A DNA stretch of 64,000 nucleotides from Paenibacillus pabuli (GTDB lineage Bacteria; Bacillota; Bacilli; Paenibacillales; Paenibacillaceae): positions 2,666,001 to 2,730,000 of the forward strand of contig NZ_JBDOIO010000003.1 of assembly GCF_039831995.1 (NCBI RefSeq). Direction: 5' to 3'. This document shows, piece after piece, positions 1 to 8,736 of this stretch. Positions within the stretch are counted from its first letter, which is position 1, and every line of letters begins with the position of its first letter. The notes beneath the pieces are model-generated. The model was not told the DNA's origin. It was given only the letters and a program-made list of their open reading frames with translations, and did no database searches. Both the position numbers and the translations under genes were made by a program.

Positions 1-1
1 T

Positions 2-766
2 GCACGCCTGATCTTCACGGATATTCATCCGGAGGGTTATGATCTGGAACAGATTGAGCATCTGATGAAGACGGAAAAACCGCGCGTTTTTTACATGACG
101 CCAACCTTCCAGAATCCGACCGGTATTAATATCCCCTCCGAGCAGCGGAAACATCTTCCCGAACTTGCGGAACAGTATGGATGTTTTCTGGTCGAAGATG
201 ACAGCACATACGATATTTATTTTAAGGAGAAGCCTCCTGCGCCGATCTTTACGTACGATACGACAGGACATACGCTCTACATTCGCAGCTACAGCAAGTA
301 TGTCGTACCAGGCCTGCGAATTGCCGCAATTATGTGCCGTCCCCGGTTTATGCCGGGGCTGCAGGCAGTAAAAGCGTTGGCCGATAACGGAACTCCTCTT
401 TTGAACCAGAAGCTGTTTCTCCGTTACTTTCAATCTCCGCGCATGCATCAGCACTTGTCCAAGCTGCGCACCGCGATACAGTTAAGAATGGAAGTCATGG
501 AGCAGTGCCTGCAAGAAACGGACTGGAATTGGACCCAGCCTGAGGGTGGCCTCAATATCTGGGCAGAGCTTCCGGAAGGCATTGATACGGGGCGATTGCT
601 TCACCAGTGCATGGAACATTCCGTCGCTTTTGTACCTGGAACGGTATTTGATCCTTCGGACGCCTCCGCCAGTCGCAAGCTGCGTTTGTCCTTCTCCTAT
701 GCACACGAACAACAGATTCGCGAAGGGATGAACAGACTCATGGAACTGGCTAAAAGAGTGGATTAG
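2..766 (+). CDS. C-terminal part of a MocR-type GntR regulator / PLP aminotransferase-like protein (5' partial)
   Basis: The reading frame is open from base 2, so the N-terminus lies outside the window; 254 residues remain. They form the large and small domains of a fold-type I PLP enzyme: a QNPTG-like loop that contacts the cofactor, a VEDDSTYD stretch with the PLP-pyridine aspartate, and the Schiff-base lysine in IRSYSKYVVPGLRIA (Lys codon at 296-298). The tail keeps GGLNIWAELP and LRLSFSY. The EDDSTYD and SYSK context is typical of MocR regulators, in which the aminotransferase domain senses a metabolite behind a wHTH domain. A free-standing class I aminotransferase cannot be excluded because the DNA-binding domain is not visible. 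Confidence 0.8.
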   Translation, partial: ARLIFTDIHPEGYDLEQIEHLMKTEKPRVFYMTPTFQNPTGINIPSEQRKHLPELAEQYGCFLVEDDSTYDIYFKEKPPAPIFTYDTTGHTLYIRSYSKYVVPGLRIAAIMCRPRFMPGLQAVKALADNGTPLLNQKLFLRYFQSPRMHQHLSKLRTAIQLRMEVMEQCLQETDWNWTQPEGGLNIWAELPEGIDTGRLLHQCMEHSVAFVPGTVFDPSDASASRKLRLSFSYAHEQQIREGMNRLMELAKRVD

Positions 767-821
767 CCCCCAATATGTTCTCACGAATATGGTAATAACA
801 ATAAAATTAAAGTGAAATAAC

Positions 822-863
822 AAAAAAAGCCCGGGAGATCCTATGACCTTCCAGGCTCTTTTC
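822..863 (-). terminator. Bidirectional terminator between the MocR-like gene and clpP
   Basis: Hairpin arms at 828-837 and 849-857 (AGCCCGGGAG against CTTCCAGGCT, with mismatches). Seven A at 822-828 read as a T-run for clpP on the minus strand; TTTTCG follows on the plus strand. The two genes converge here. Confidence 0.7.
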
Positions 864-894
864 GTTATTTCCAAAGTGCGAACTGTAAAGCTGC

Positions 895-1479
895 TTAATC
901 CGTTCTGGTTATCACTTTATCCACCAGTCCATACTTCACCGCTTCCTCTGCGGTCAGGAAATAATCCCGATCCGAATCTCTCTCGATGCGCTCCAGCGGT
1001 TGTCCTGTATGATTCGCTAACAGCTCGTTGAGCCGCTGGCGGTGCTGAATGATCCGGTTTGCGTGAATCAGCATATCCGATGCCTGCCCGCGCGTACCCC
1101 CATGCGGTTGATGGATCATGATCTCACTATTTGGCAGGGCGAGCCGTTTCCCTTTGGTTCCACCTACCAGCAGAATCGTACCGAAACTTGCGGCCATGCC
1201 AGTGCAGATCGTTGAAATATCCGGCTTTACAAATTGCATCGTGTCATAGATCGAAAATCCGGCTGTAACAGATCCACCAGGACTGTTGATGTACATCTGG
1301 ATATCCTTTTCGGGGTCCTCAGCGGTCAGAAACAGAAGCTGTGCCACGATGGCATTCGCCATCTGATCCTCAATCTCCCCGGACACCATAATAATTCGAT
1401 CTTTCAGCAAACGTGAATAAATATCATAGCTCCGCTCGCCACGGGCTGTCTGTTCAACTACATAAGGTACATGGTTCAT
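895..1479 (-). CDS. clpP: ATP-dependent Clp protease proteolytic subunit ClpP
   Basis: 194 residues, the normal ClpP length. ClpP tetradecamers degrade proteins unfolded by Clp ATPases in the cytoplasm. The catalytic triad is complete: Ser98 in GMAASFG, His123 in MIHQP and Asp172 in DSDRDYF; the oxyanion-loop motif INSPGGSV is also present. The start has a strong AGGAGG site. It lies only 17 bases downstream of an ECF sigma factor gene read the same way, so the two are probably co-transcribed. The region that normally reads GGAQGQATEIEI is [13 protein letters not shown] infer that this may be a second, divergent ClpP copy rather than the housekeeping one, but that needs the rest of the genome. 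Confidence 0.93.
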   Translation of the reverse strand: MNHVPYVVEQTARGERSYDIYSRLLKDRIIMVSGEIEDQMANAIVAQLLFLTAEDPEKDIQMYINSPGGSVTAGFSIYDTMQFVKPDISTICTGMAASFGTILLVGGTKGKRLALPNSEIMIHQPHGGTRGQASDMLIHANRIIQHRQRLNELLANHTGQPLERIERDSDRDYFLTAEEAVKYGLVDKVITRTD

Positions 1480-1496
1480 GCCTGTCGCCTCCTAAT

Positions 1497-2366
1497 TTAT
1501 GCAACCATGAGCGCGGCGTATCCTCCTCCATACATCATTGAAGTCATGCTGGCATTGGAATACCCGTACATCATTGGCTGCGTTGATGGAGACGGCAAGG
1601 ACTGCTGTAGAATGGTTCCTGCTACGGCCACCGGATCATCCGTGCGGTTCAGGCACAGATCAATTAGACGTGCGGTATCTCCACTGCGAAAAGCCATCAA
1701 ATAACTTCTCAGCTGCTCTGCGCTTGTTGAATCTTCACCTGCGCCACTCGCTGCTCCGCCTTCCGTTTCCTGGTGGCTTCGTCTGACGCGTTCCAGAGCT
1801 GATCTGGCGCGATTCAGCGCAGCTTTGACCGCTCCTTCCGATGTATCCAGCATCTGCGCAGTCTCTGCCGTCGTGTAACCCATTAACTCACGTAATATAT
1901 ATATCGCGCGCTGCCACGGTGGCAGCTCAACTACAAGGATCTGGACAGCAGACTCGATCTCCTCGAATCGCTCCTCCTCCGCAAATTCTTGCATAAACGG
2001 TTTTAGGCTATCCAATTTACAAGCGAGCTTCTCCCGCTTCCGTATGACGTCAATCCACGTGTTGCGCGCCATCCGGATTAGATACGCTTCCCAGTTCATC
2101 TCTTGCTTCGTACCTAAGGTCTGCATAGCCGAAGAAGCCAGTATTTTCACGCAGGTATCCTGAACCAGATCCTCTGTCTCCCAGACTGAACCGGTCAAAG
2201 ACAGGCAATACGCGTACAGGGTACTCATCAGATCCGGCAGCACACGTTCCAACTTCTGTTCCATGCTGTATTCGGCTTGATGACCAGTCTGGATATATGG
2301 TTTAACTTGGTTACGGTTATCATGTGGTCTGTTGATTCTGCAATCCACGGACTTCACAAAGGCCAT
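1497..2366 (-). CDS. ECF-type sigma-70 family RNA polymerase sigma factor with C-terminal extension
   Basis: 289 residues. Region 2 is visible around EDLVQDTCVKILAS and region 4 around GYTTAETAQMLDTSEGAVKA, followed by NRARSAL; together they direct RNA polymerase to a specific promoter class. About 90 residues follow region 4. They start with EQLRSYLMAFRSGDTARLIDL, which resembles the beginning of a SnoaL-like domain, and end in a Met/Tyr/Gly-rich tail (MMYGYSNASMTSMMYGGGY). No anti-sigma gene is adjacent, and clpP follows directly. The ATG at 2366 is preceded by AAAGGGGGG; an internal ATG at 2264 has no good site. An ECF group with a regulatory C-terminal extension is likely; its regulon is unknown. 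Confidence 0.85.
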   Translation of the reverse strand: MAFVKSVDCRINRPHDNRNQVKPYIQTGHQAEYSMEQKLERVLPDLMSTLYAYCLSLTGSVWETEDLVQDTCVKILASSAMQTLGTKQEMNWEAYLIRMARNTWIDVIRKREKLACKLDSLKPFMQEFAEEERFEEIESAVQILVVELPPWQRAIYILRELMGYTTAETAQMLDTSEGAVKAALNRARSALERVRRSHQETEGGAASGAGEDSTSAEQLRSYLMAFRSGDTARLIDLCLNRTDDPVAVAGTILQQSLPSPSTQPMMYGYSNASMTSMMYGGGYAALMVA

Positions 2367-2520
2367 GTTGGGGGCCCCCCTTTGTTGGTTCCTGATTGAT
2401 CTTGCTCCAATGGCTTACTTTTCAATGACTTACTCTAATGGTCTTACACTATGTAAACGAAGAACCTCCGGCAAAGGATACGCTCTTCTGTATTTATTTT
2501 TTTATTTCTCCGAATCCGTT

Positions 2521-3309
2521 TTAATTCAGACGATTGCCCAGCTGTACCTTCATACCTGTAAGCGCCAGCGTAATGCCTGGGTCCAAATCGTAGTTTTGCT
2601 GTACATCCACGTCATGAGACATATGGGTAAAATAGGTGCGTCCCGGTTTCACTTCCCGCAGCAGTTCCTGCGCCTCACGCATGTCATATACGGAACGTGT
2701 GGAGAATTCCGCAAGCTCATGCACAAAGCTCGTTCCGAGCACCAGCAGATCCAGCCCGTGCAGCGGCTCCTTCTCTGCCTCCTTCAGATCGATGGCATCC
2801 GAACAATATGCCCAGCTGTACCCTTCCCGTTCAAGACGATACGCATAAGAATAACCATTTTTACCGTGGCACACCTTCCAAGAATGCACGTTCCATCCGC
2901 CGAGCTGGATATCAGCATCCGTTTCCAGAAAGTTCATGTGCCGGCTTAGCCAAGGGAATTGACTCTGAATGGTTGTGATTACTTCGCGCGGTGCGTACAG
3001 TTTACCCTTGACTCCCAGCCAGCGGCAGGCATCCGCCCATTCGGGCAAACCTCCAATATGGTCAAAATGCGCATGTGTCACCAATAACGTATCCACCATA
3101 CGCAATCCCTGATCCTCCATCTGTGATCTCCAGTCTGGTCCGCAGTCAATCATAAACGGCTCGGCTTCGCCATCTGAGTGGATCAGAACAGAAGAGCGTT
3201 TACGACGGTTGATCCCGGTTAGGCGCGCCTCGGTGCAGACTACGCAATCACAGTATACACGCGGCACGCCCATGGCATCCCCGGTTCCCAGAAATGTTAG
3301 CTGATTCAA
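2521..3309 (-). CDS. MBL-fold metallo-hydrolase, PhnP-like
   Basis: 262 residues. The metallo-beta-lactamase core is shown by the metal-binding motif THAHFDHIGGLPEW, an earlier MIDCGPDW and later aspartate/histidine positions (YCSDAIDL, THMSHDVD). The N-terminus carries FLGTGDAMGVPRVYCDCVVC. Closely spaced cysteines there recall the structural zinc site of PhnP-type cyclic phosphodiesterases, so a phosphoribosyl cyclic phosphate or other small phosphodiester is a plausible substrate; this is inference. The start is TTG at 3309, with AGGGGAT eight bases upstream and the protein opening MNQLTFLGTGDA. Confidence 0.85.
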   Translation of the reverse strand: MNQLTFLGTGDAMGVPRVYCDCVVCTEARLTGINRRKRSSVLIHSDGEAEPFMIDCGPDWRSQMEDQGLRMVDTLLVTHAHFDHIGGLPEWADACRWLGVKGKLYAPREVITTIQSQFPWLSRHMNFLETDADIQLGGWNVHSWKVCHGKNGYSYAYRLEREGYSWAYCSDAIDLKEAEKEPLHGLDLLVLGTSFVHELAEFSTRSVYDMREAQELLREVKPGRTYFTHMSHDVDVQQNYDLDPGITLALTGMKVQLGNRLN

Positions 3310-3393
3310 TACAGTGATCCCCTCTCTATCCGAAGCTGTACTTACGAAGAAGTTTCTTTTCTTAAATTGTATATCCTCGCCCCCTGCTTTTGC

Positions 3394-3443
3394 AAAAAAA
3401 AGGCCCTCCCTATGCAGTTCAAATCCTGCACCAGGGAAAGCCT
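3394..3443 (-). terminator. Rho-independent terminator after the small unknown gene
   Basis: Interrupted stem (GGC, CCCT and TGCAG arms near 3402-3418 and 3425-3441), followed on the minus strand by about eight T at 3394-3401. It lies downstream of the gene ending at 3499. Confidence 0.7.
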
Positions 3444-3498
3444 GATCTCTGACCGCATGTCCTCAGAGTATATAACTTCTATTCGGTCCGCTTGTCGC

Positions 3499-3948
3499 CT
3501 AGACCAAGGAACGCAATTTCAACGTCAATTCCTGACCCTCGGGAACATCCCTTGAATCCGTAATCACCCAATTCGATGCCAGGCGCTTCGCCAGCACTTC
3601 TGCCTGCTCCGGCTTCAACTTCAGCCCGGTCACTACGCCCTCACCGACCGTGAAATCACGCTCCGGTTGTAGACCAAAAGCCTTCTCGATCCAGATTCCG
3701 AGTCCGCCACGGGTGTTAAATGTAATCCGATAGCCATCTTGAACTGCGGCTTCCAGATTTTCACCATGCTCATCCGCATACGAAAAAAACTCGTCGTATT
3801 TGTAATCCTCTTCAGATACCGCATCAAAAGCAGCCACGTCCTTGGCCTGTATGGCTTTTAGGATCGCAGCATCAGGCATGCCTTTGCCACGGGCTTGTTC
3901 CAGGCGAATGGCCGTACTTTGGGATAATTTGATCTCCCTACTCATCAT
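3499..3948 (-). CDS. Conserved small protein of unknown function
   Basis: 149 residues starting at the ATG at 3948 (a second ATG follows at 3945); AGGAAGGTG lies just upstream, so the longer in-frame extension to 3990 is unlikely. The protein begins MSREIKLSQSTAIRLEQARGK and contains a GYRITFNTRGGLGIWIEKAF stretch that looks like an amphipathic beta-helix unit. No transmembrane segment, signal peptide or catalytic motif is seen. The first half is rich in acidic and aromatic residues (EEDYKYDEFFSY). I do not recognise the family. It has its own terminator and sits between the MBL hydrolase and the sulfate transporter, all on the minus strand. Confidence 0.7.
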   Translation of the reverse strand: MMSREIKLSQSTAIRLEQARGKGMPDAAILKAIQAKDVAAFDAVSEEDYKYDEFFSYADEHGENLEAAVQDGYRITFNTRGGLGIWIEKAFGLQPERDFTVGEGVVTGLKLKPEQAEVLAKRLASNWVITDSRDVPEGQELTLKLRSLV

Positions 3949-4016
3949 CTCACACCTTCCTGCAAGACCTCCTGGTAGGATGGTCTCCACACTACTCTAT
4001 GATTTCCTTTTACAGC

Positions 4017-4057
4017 AAAAAACCTTCATCTCTACTATATTCAGCGAAATGAAGGCT
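4017..4057 (-). terminator. Terminator of the sulfate transporter operon
   Basis: CCTTCAT at 4023-4029 pairs with ATGAAGG at 4049-4055; a T-run follows on the minus strand (4017-4022). It lies 33 bases after the binding-protein stop codon. Confidence 0.75.
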
Positions 4058-4089
4058 TGATGTCAATGCTGGTGATACATGCCAGTCAT

Positions 4090-5151
4090 TTATAATCCCG
4101 CCAGCACCTGATACCAGACTCCGCGTTTGGAATACAGCGTACTTCGCACTTCATCCCATCCACCAAGGTAGTTGATGTCAAACAGGCCTTCAGGGGTTGG
4201 AAACATGGATTCCGTCTCGGCAAATACATTCGGATCTACCGAACGAAAACCATGCTTGGCGAATATTCGCTGAGCCTCCGGGGTCCGCAAATATTCCACA
4301 AAGGCTTCAGCCAATTCCCGGTTCCCGTGTTTATCCGCGTATTTGTCTACCACTACCGCCGGATTCTCAATCAGGATTGTATTCTTCGGTACAACGATAT
4401 CGTATTTTACACCCTGGGCAATGCGGGCAAGCAATTCATTCTCATAAGTCACGATGACATCGCCGACGCCATATTCAAAGGCTGCCATGGAAGAGCGCCC
4501 GCTCTTATCCAGCGACTCCACATTCACATGCACCTTCTCCAGAAACGCTTTGGCAGCGGCAGGGTCCTTCTGGCCCTTCTCTTCCGACAGCTTCAATCCT
4601 GCCCCATAGATCGCATTGATATCCCACTGGGCTCCGCCTGACGTTTTGGGATTGGGATACAGCACCTTGACTCCCGGCTTGGTCAAATCTTCAAAATCAC
4701 GAATTCCAAGCGGGTTACCATCCCTTGTTCCAAGAACAACAATGGAACGGGTAATCATGCCGTCATTCGGAGTTTGTTTCCAATCAGAGGTCACGAGATC
4801 TGCTTTGACCAGTTTATCGATGTCACTTTCCATGGCGAGCAGTGCTACATCAGCCTCAAATCCGCCAACAATGGCCCTTGCTTGCGTACCGGAGGCTTCA
4901 TAGGACTCCTGGAAATTGACCGTCTGTCCGGTTTTGGCCTTCCATTCCTCCTTGAACTTGGGCAGCAGCTCTCCGACAGCATCCTTGGCTACACTGTATG
5001 CACCAATAACAAGCGTATTGGATTGTTCATCTGCAGAGGGTGCGTTCTGCTCGCCTTCTGCTTCCTGATTGCTGCAGCCTACGGTCATGCAGACGAGCAG
5101 AAGCATAAGGGCAACGTATAAGGGGTTTCTTTTCTTCTTCATCGTCTGCAT
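4090..5151 (-). CDS. Sulfate/thiosulfate ABC transporter substrate-binding lipoprotein
   Basis: 353 residues. A lipoprotein signal peptide is visible: basic MKKKRN, a hydrophobic stretch and the lipobox MTVGC, so the mature protein is anchored outside the membrane. The body matches the Sbp/CysP family: LVIGAYSVAKDAVGELLPKF, QESYEASGTQARAI, GVKVLYPNPKTSGGAQW and the anion-contacting SGRSSMAAFEYGVGD region. It would capture sulfate or thiosulfate for the CysTW channel. It is the last gene of cysT-cysW-cysA-sbp, whereas the binding protein often comes first in such operons. Start ATG at 5151 has GAGAGG seven bases upstream. A choice between Sbp and CysP names is not possible by eye. Confidence 0.92.
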   Translation of the reverse strand: MQTMKKKRNPLYVALMLLLVCMTVGCSNQEAEGEQNAPSADEQSNTLVIGAYSVAKDAVGELLPKFKEEWKAKTGQTVNFQESYEASGTQARAIVGGFEADVALLAMESDIDKLVKADLVTSDWKQTPNDGMITRSIVVLGTRDGNPLGIRDFEDLTKPGVKVLYPNPKTSGGAQWDINAIYGAGLKLSEEKGQKDPAAAKAFLEKVHVNVESLDKSGRSSMAAFEYGVGDVIVTYENELLARIAQGVKYDIVVPKNTILIENPAVVVDKYADKHGNRELAEAFVEYLRTPEAQRIFAKHGFRSVDPNVFAETESMFPTPEGLFDINYLGGWDEVRSTLYSKRGVWYQVLAGL

Positions 5152-5177
5152 GGGGCAGCCTCTCTTTCGGGGGCGTT

Positions 5178-6242
5178 TTAGATCATAACCGGCATTGGAT
5201 CTTCCTTCAAGCGATTCTCAACAACCCAGCTATCTACATCATTGAACAGATAAGCCCGGTGCACAAGCACCCGAATCTGTTGACCAATCTCCAGTGTCGT
5301 TTTTTCAAGAGAACGATATGTGATCAGCTTGTGACCCTGCACCTCAACTTCCACCATCCACTGACTTCCGCGGAAGTGAAGATGCTTCACCGTGCCTTTT
5401 TCGGTAGCTGACAGCATGGAGAATTCGTTTTTAAGACCAATCTCGATATATTCGGGCCTAATCAAGGCACGTGTGTGATCTCCCTCTATCGCATGTTCAA
5501 AACCCTTGAGCTGTGAAGCATCTTCCACAACAGTAGATTCACCGATAAAGGTTGCCACAAATGGAGTCTGTGGATTTTTGTAGATATCCCACGGTGTTCC
5601 TTTTTGCTCCAAACGGCCCTGACTGATGATCATGATTTCATCCGCGACTTCGATCGCTTCATCCTGGTCATGCGTTACAAATATCGAGGTAATGCCGACC
5701 CGCTCAATCAACTCTCTCAACCATGAACGCAGCTCTTGGCGAATCTTGGCGTCAATGGCTGCAAAGGGCTCATCCAGCAGCAGCAGCTGCGGCTCAGGAG
5801 CCAAAGCTCTGGCAAATGCGACACGCTGACGCTGTCCACCGGACAGTTGATGCGGATAGCGCTGTTCAAAACCTTTTAGCCCGGTCAGCTCAACAAGTTC
5901 CATAACCCGTTCACGAATCTGGGCTTTGGGGGTCTTTTTGACCTTAAGTCCAAAGGCGATATTATCAAAAACAGTCATGTGTTTGAACAAAGCATAGTTC
6001 TGAAAAACGAATCCGATTCCCCGCTCCTGCGGAGGCAGATGATTCACGACCTTTCCGTGAAAGCGAATCTCTCCGGAACCCGGGCTTTCCAGACCGGCGA
6101 GCATGCGCAGGATAGACGTTTTGCCTCCTCCACTGGGTCCCAGCAGACCGATCAGATGACCTTTGGCAATATCGAACGAGACATCTTTTACCGCATGAAA
6201 TTGACCGAAATGTTTGTTCAGATCACGGACTTCCACATGCAT
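5178..6242 (-). CDS. cysA: Sulfate ABC transporter ATP-binding protein CysA
   Basis: 354 residues. ATP hydrolysis by this subunit drives sulfate/thiosulfate import through CysT and CysW. Walker A is GPSGGGKTS near residue 35, the signature is LSGGQRQRVAFARAL, Walker B is LLLLDEPFAAID and the H-loop is VTHDQDEAIE. After about residue 240 comes a TOBE-like regulatory domain (RPEYIEI, HFRGSQWMVEVEVQGH). It is separated from cysW by a single base and followed by the binding-protein gene after 26 bases, so these are translated from one message. Confidence 0.95.
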   Translation of the reverse strand: MHVEVRDLNKHFGQFHAVKDVSFDIAKGHLIGLLGPSGGGKTSILRMLAGLESPGSGEIRFHGKVVNHLPPQERGIGFVFQNYALFKHMTVFDNIAFGLKVKKTPKAQIRERVMELVELTGLKGFEQRYPHQLSGGQRQRVAFARALAPEPQLLLLDEPFAAIDAKIRQELRSWLRELIERVGITSIFVTHDQDEAIEVADEIMIISQGRLEQKGTPWDIYKNPQTPFVATFIGESTVVEDASQLKGFEHAIEGDHTRALIRPEYIEIGLKNEFSMLSATEKGTVKHLHFRGSQWMVEVEVQGHKLITYRSLEKTTLEIGQQIRVLVHRAYLFNDVDSWVVENRLKEDPMPVMI

Positions 6243-6243
6243 C

Positions 6244-7041
6244 TCAATGCACTTCCTTTCGCTTCTTGGCCCATTCCATCATGAGCAGCAGCCCAACAGA
6301 GAAGGTAACCAGTACCAATGCCACACCATTTGCGGCAGAGACATTAAAATTCTCAACATCCTGATAAACAAGCGTTGTTGCCGTCTGCGTTTTGTTCATA
6401 ATATTGCCCGACACCACCAGCACTGCACCGAATTCTCCAAGCGATCGTGCAACGGTAAGGACAAGCCCGTATACGACAGCCCAGCGGATGGAAGGCCAGG
6501 TGACACTCCAGAACGTTCTCCAACCATAAGCGCCAAGCGTTGAAGCCGCCTCTTCCTGCTGCGAACCAAGTTCCTGCAGGACCGGCATAACCTCCCTGAC
6601 CATCAGCGGGAATGTGACAAACAGCGTTGCAATGACCATACCCGGAAAGGCGTAAACCACATTGAACCCTATTCCTTCAAAAAAGCCGCCCATAATGCTG
6701 TTCGGCCCGAGCAGCAATACAATCATTAACCCGCCAATGACGGGGGACACCGCATAAGGCAGGTCCACGATACTGTTCAGCAATCCTTTGATCCGATCAC
6801 TGAGCCATCCGGCACGAACCAGGTAAATAGCCATCATAATGCCGAACAATGTATTTAACAGCGTGACAACCAGCACAACAAGGCCGGTCATCATCAAGGC
6901 ATGCAGCGCTTCAGGGCGCATCAGCCCATCCAGGAAGCCTCCTGCACCGTCTTCAAATGCTCCGATCAAAATGCGTCCCAAAGGAATAATCAGAAGCACA
7001 ATAAATACCGCAAACGTAAGTCCAATTAATAGCCGTCTCAT
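6244..7041 (-). CDS. cysW: Sulfate ABC transporter permease CysW
   Basis: 265 residues with about six membrane segments. The BPD_transp_1 EAA loop is visible at EEAASTLGAYGWRTFWSVTWP, which docks onto CysA. The end, KTQTATTLVYQDVENFNVSAA, is typical of CysW. The start overlaps the cysT stop by four bases (ATGA) and has a GGGAG site, indicating translational coupling within the sulfate operon. Confidence 0.94.
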   Translation of the reverse strand: MRRLLIGLTFAVFIVLLIIPLGRILIGAFEDGAGGFLDGLMRPEALHALMMTGLVVLVVTLLNTLFGIMMAIYLVRAGWLSDRIKGLLNSIVDLPYAVSPVIGGLMIVLLLGPNSIMGGFFEGIGFNVVYAFPGMVIATLFVTFPLMVREVMPVLQELGSQQEEAASTLGAYGWRTFWSVTWPSIRWAVVYGLVLTVARSLGEFGAVLVVSGNIMNKTQTATTLVYQDVENFNVSAANGVALVLVTFSVGLLLMMEWAKKRKEVH

Positions 7042-7853
7042 CGTCTTCTCCCCCGCATCTGCACCAGATTAATCAGCCAGAGGATCAGGAAAGAGAGCGT
7101 GAGGAGCAGTACGGATACAGCAGCTGCACCCGTAGGATTGTCACTTTCGATCTCGCCGTAGATAAACACGGAAGCCGTCAGCGTTCTGCCCGGGATGTTG
7201 CCCGCCACCAGCACAACTGCTCCAAATTCTGCAAGCGCTCTGGAAAAAGCAAGCATACCACCACTAATCATGCCTGGAGCCATAGAAGGCAGAATGACCT
7301 GCCTGAACGTACGCGCCTTCGATGCACCCATGGTATAGGAGGCCTCTTCCTCAGAAGGGTCGATCTCTTCTAGCAGCGGCTGGACCGCACGAATCACGAA
7401 TGGAAACGTAACAAAGGTCATCGCAATGACGATCGCAGGCTGATGAAACACAATTTCAATTCCCATGGTTTCAGCCAGCTTGCCTACAGCACTGACTGGT
7501 CCAAGCAGCAGCATAATCATTAATCCGCCAACTGCAGTAGGTAGTGCAAAGGGCAGATCTACGAGACTGTTGAGAAACGATCTCCCAAAGAAACGATAAC
7601 GCGTGAGCACCCAGGCAATCATGGTGCCCAATACCACGTTAATCAGTGTAGCGACAACAGCCAGTCGAACCGTCAGCAATACGGCTTTCCACGCGATTGG
7701 ATCCATGACGCTCTCGGCAAAATTGCTCCATCCTTCAGAGAAGGAATTGACGTACACACCGATAATTGGAAGCACGATGAGTACAATAAAATATAGCAAT
7801 ACAGTACTGCGGAATCCCCAAGTCCATCCCTTGTGACGAAGAACGGTATTCAT
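7038..7853 (-). CDS. cysT: Sulfate ABC transporter permease CysT (CysU)
   Basis: 271 residues, polytopic. The cytoplasmic EAA loop reads EEEASYTMGASKARTFRQVIL and the following GMISGGMLAFSRALAEFGAV and GRTLTASVFIYGEIES are characteristic of the CysT half of the sulfate channel. It is the first gene of the operon; GGGAGGG lies upstream of ATG 7853. A promoter is proposed at 7991-8020, giving a leader of about 130 bases. Confidence 0.94.
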   Translation of the reverse strand: MNTVLRHKGWTWGFRSTVLLYFIVLIVLPIIGVYVNSFSEGWSNFAESVMDPIAWKAVLLTVRLAVVATLINVVLGTMIAWVLTRYRFFGRSFLNSLVDLPFALPTAVGGLMIMLLLGPVSAVGKLAETMGIEIVFHQPAIVIAMTFVTFPFVIRAVQPLLEEIDPSEEEASYTMGASKARTFRQVILPSMAPGMISGGMLAFSRALAEFGAVVLVAGNIPGRTLTASVFIYGEIESDNPTGAAAVSVLLLTLSFLILWLINLVQMRGRRR

Positions 7854-7990
7854 TGCTGCATTCCCTCCCAGCCTCCGGTTCCATATCCGGTCGGCAGTCT
7901 CCCTGCTTTGATACTTTCATTTTCCTGAGTTGGATTATATTACTTTATTATTATTCCCATTAGTCTACTTGGTTTTTTTACTTATCTGAT

Positions 7991-8020
7991 ACTTTACCAG
8001 TTTGCAGTGCTAACCGTCAA
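7991..8020 (-). promoter_or_regulatory. Probable promoter of the sulfate operon
   Basis: On the minus strand TTGACG (8015-8020) and TAAAGT (7991-7996) are 18 bases apart. The downstream leader is AT-rich and then has a CCGG...CCGG hairpin near the start codon. I could not assign a CymR- or CysL-type operator with confidence. Confidence 0.5.
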
Positions 8021-8088
8021 TGCTTTTATTGTATATAATCGGGGCGTTTAGCAGATGATTTGTAACAATTTTACCCGTGAATTGTGGT

Positions 8089-8118
8089 TTGTTTGAATTA
8101 GAGTGGTTAAGGTACAAT
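8089..8118 (+). promoter_or_regulatory. Probable promoter of the yjbQ-like gene
   Basis: TTGTTT (8089-8094) and TACAAT (8113-8118) with an 18-base spacer, 38 bases before the start codon; divergent from the sulfate operon promoter. Confidence 0.5.
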
Positions 8119-8155
8119 CTAGAAGAAAATTTACGAGGATAAGGAGTGCTACCAG

Positions 8156-8557
8156 ATGTTATTTACGAAAAATATATCGACCTCCAGACGGGATGAAATC
8201 AAGGATATTACAAGAGAAGTAGAGCAGGTTGTCCGCAATAGCGGTGTGCAAAACGGAACTGCCCTTGTCTATTGTCCCCATACGACAGCAGGCATTGCCA
8301 TTAATGAAAATGCCGATCCAGATGTTAAACACGATGTGCTGCTTCGTCTGAACGAAGTGTATCCTTGGGAACATCCTCAATATCGGCATGCCGAGGGGAA
8401 TACCGCTTCCCACCTGAAATCGATCACAACCGGTCCATCTCAAACGGTGATCATTCATGAAGGCAGATTATTACTCGGCAGATGGCAGGGCATTTATTTT
8501 AGCGAATTTGACGGTCCTCGAGAGCGGGAATATTATATCAAGATCATGGAAGGATAA
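8156..8557 (+). CDS. YjbQ-family protein (UPF0047; secondary thiamine-phosphate synthase type)
   Basis: 133 residues, the full length of this single-domain family. Family markers are CPHTTAGIAINENADPDV, YRHAEGNTASHLKS and GRWQGIYFSEFDGPR, in which His, Asn, Asp and Glu positions surround the proposed active site. Members have weak thiamine-phosphate synthase activity in E. coli, but the physiological role is not settled. A good AAGGAG site precedes ATG 8156. The gene is monocistronic with a hairpin after its stop. Confidence 0.9.
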   Translation: MLFTKNISTSRRDEIKDITREVEQVVRNSGVQNGTALVYCPHTTAGIAINENADPDVKHDVLLRLNEVYPWEHPQYRHAEGNTASHLKSITTGPSQTVIIHEGRLLLGRWQGIYFSEFDGPREREYYIKIMEG

Positions 8558-8572
8558 GTTCACCAAACACAA

Positions 8573-8612
8573 ACAGGCGGACAACCCTGATTTAGGGCTA
8601 CGATCCGCCTGT
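8573..8612 (+). terminator. Terminator hairpin after the yjbQ-like gene
   Basis: ACAGGCGGA (8573-8581) pairs with TCCGCCTGT (8604-8612), with an inner CCCT/AGGG pair. The T-tract after it is poor (CTTGGTCTTTCG), so efficiency is uncertain. Confidence 0.6.
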
Positions 8613-8736
8613 CTTGGTCTTTCGCGCTAATAAACTTTCGCGAGACAACGTTATAAAGAATTAATGTTATGACAATTCACCGCCCTGAAGTATAGGAGTG
8701 CGACAAAAGCGTCTTTTATTGGACGCCAGGCTGGTG

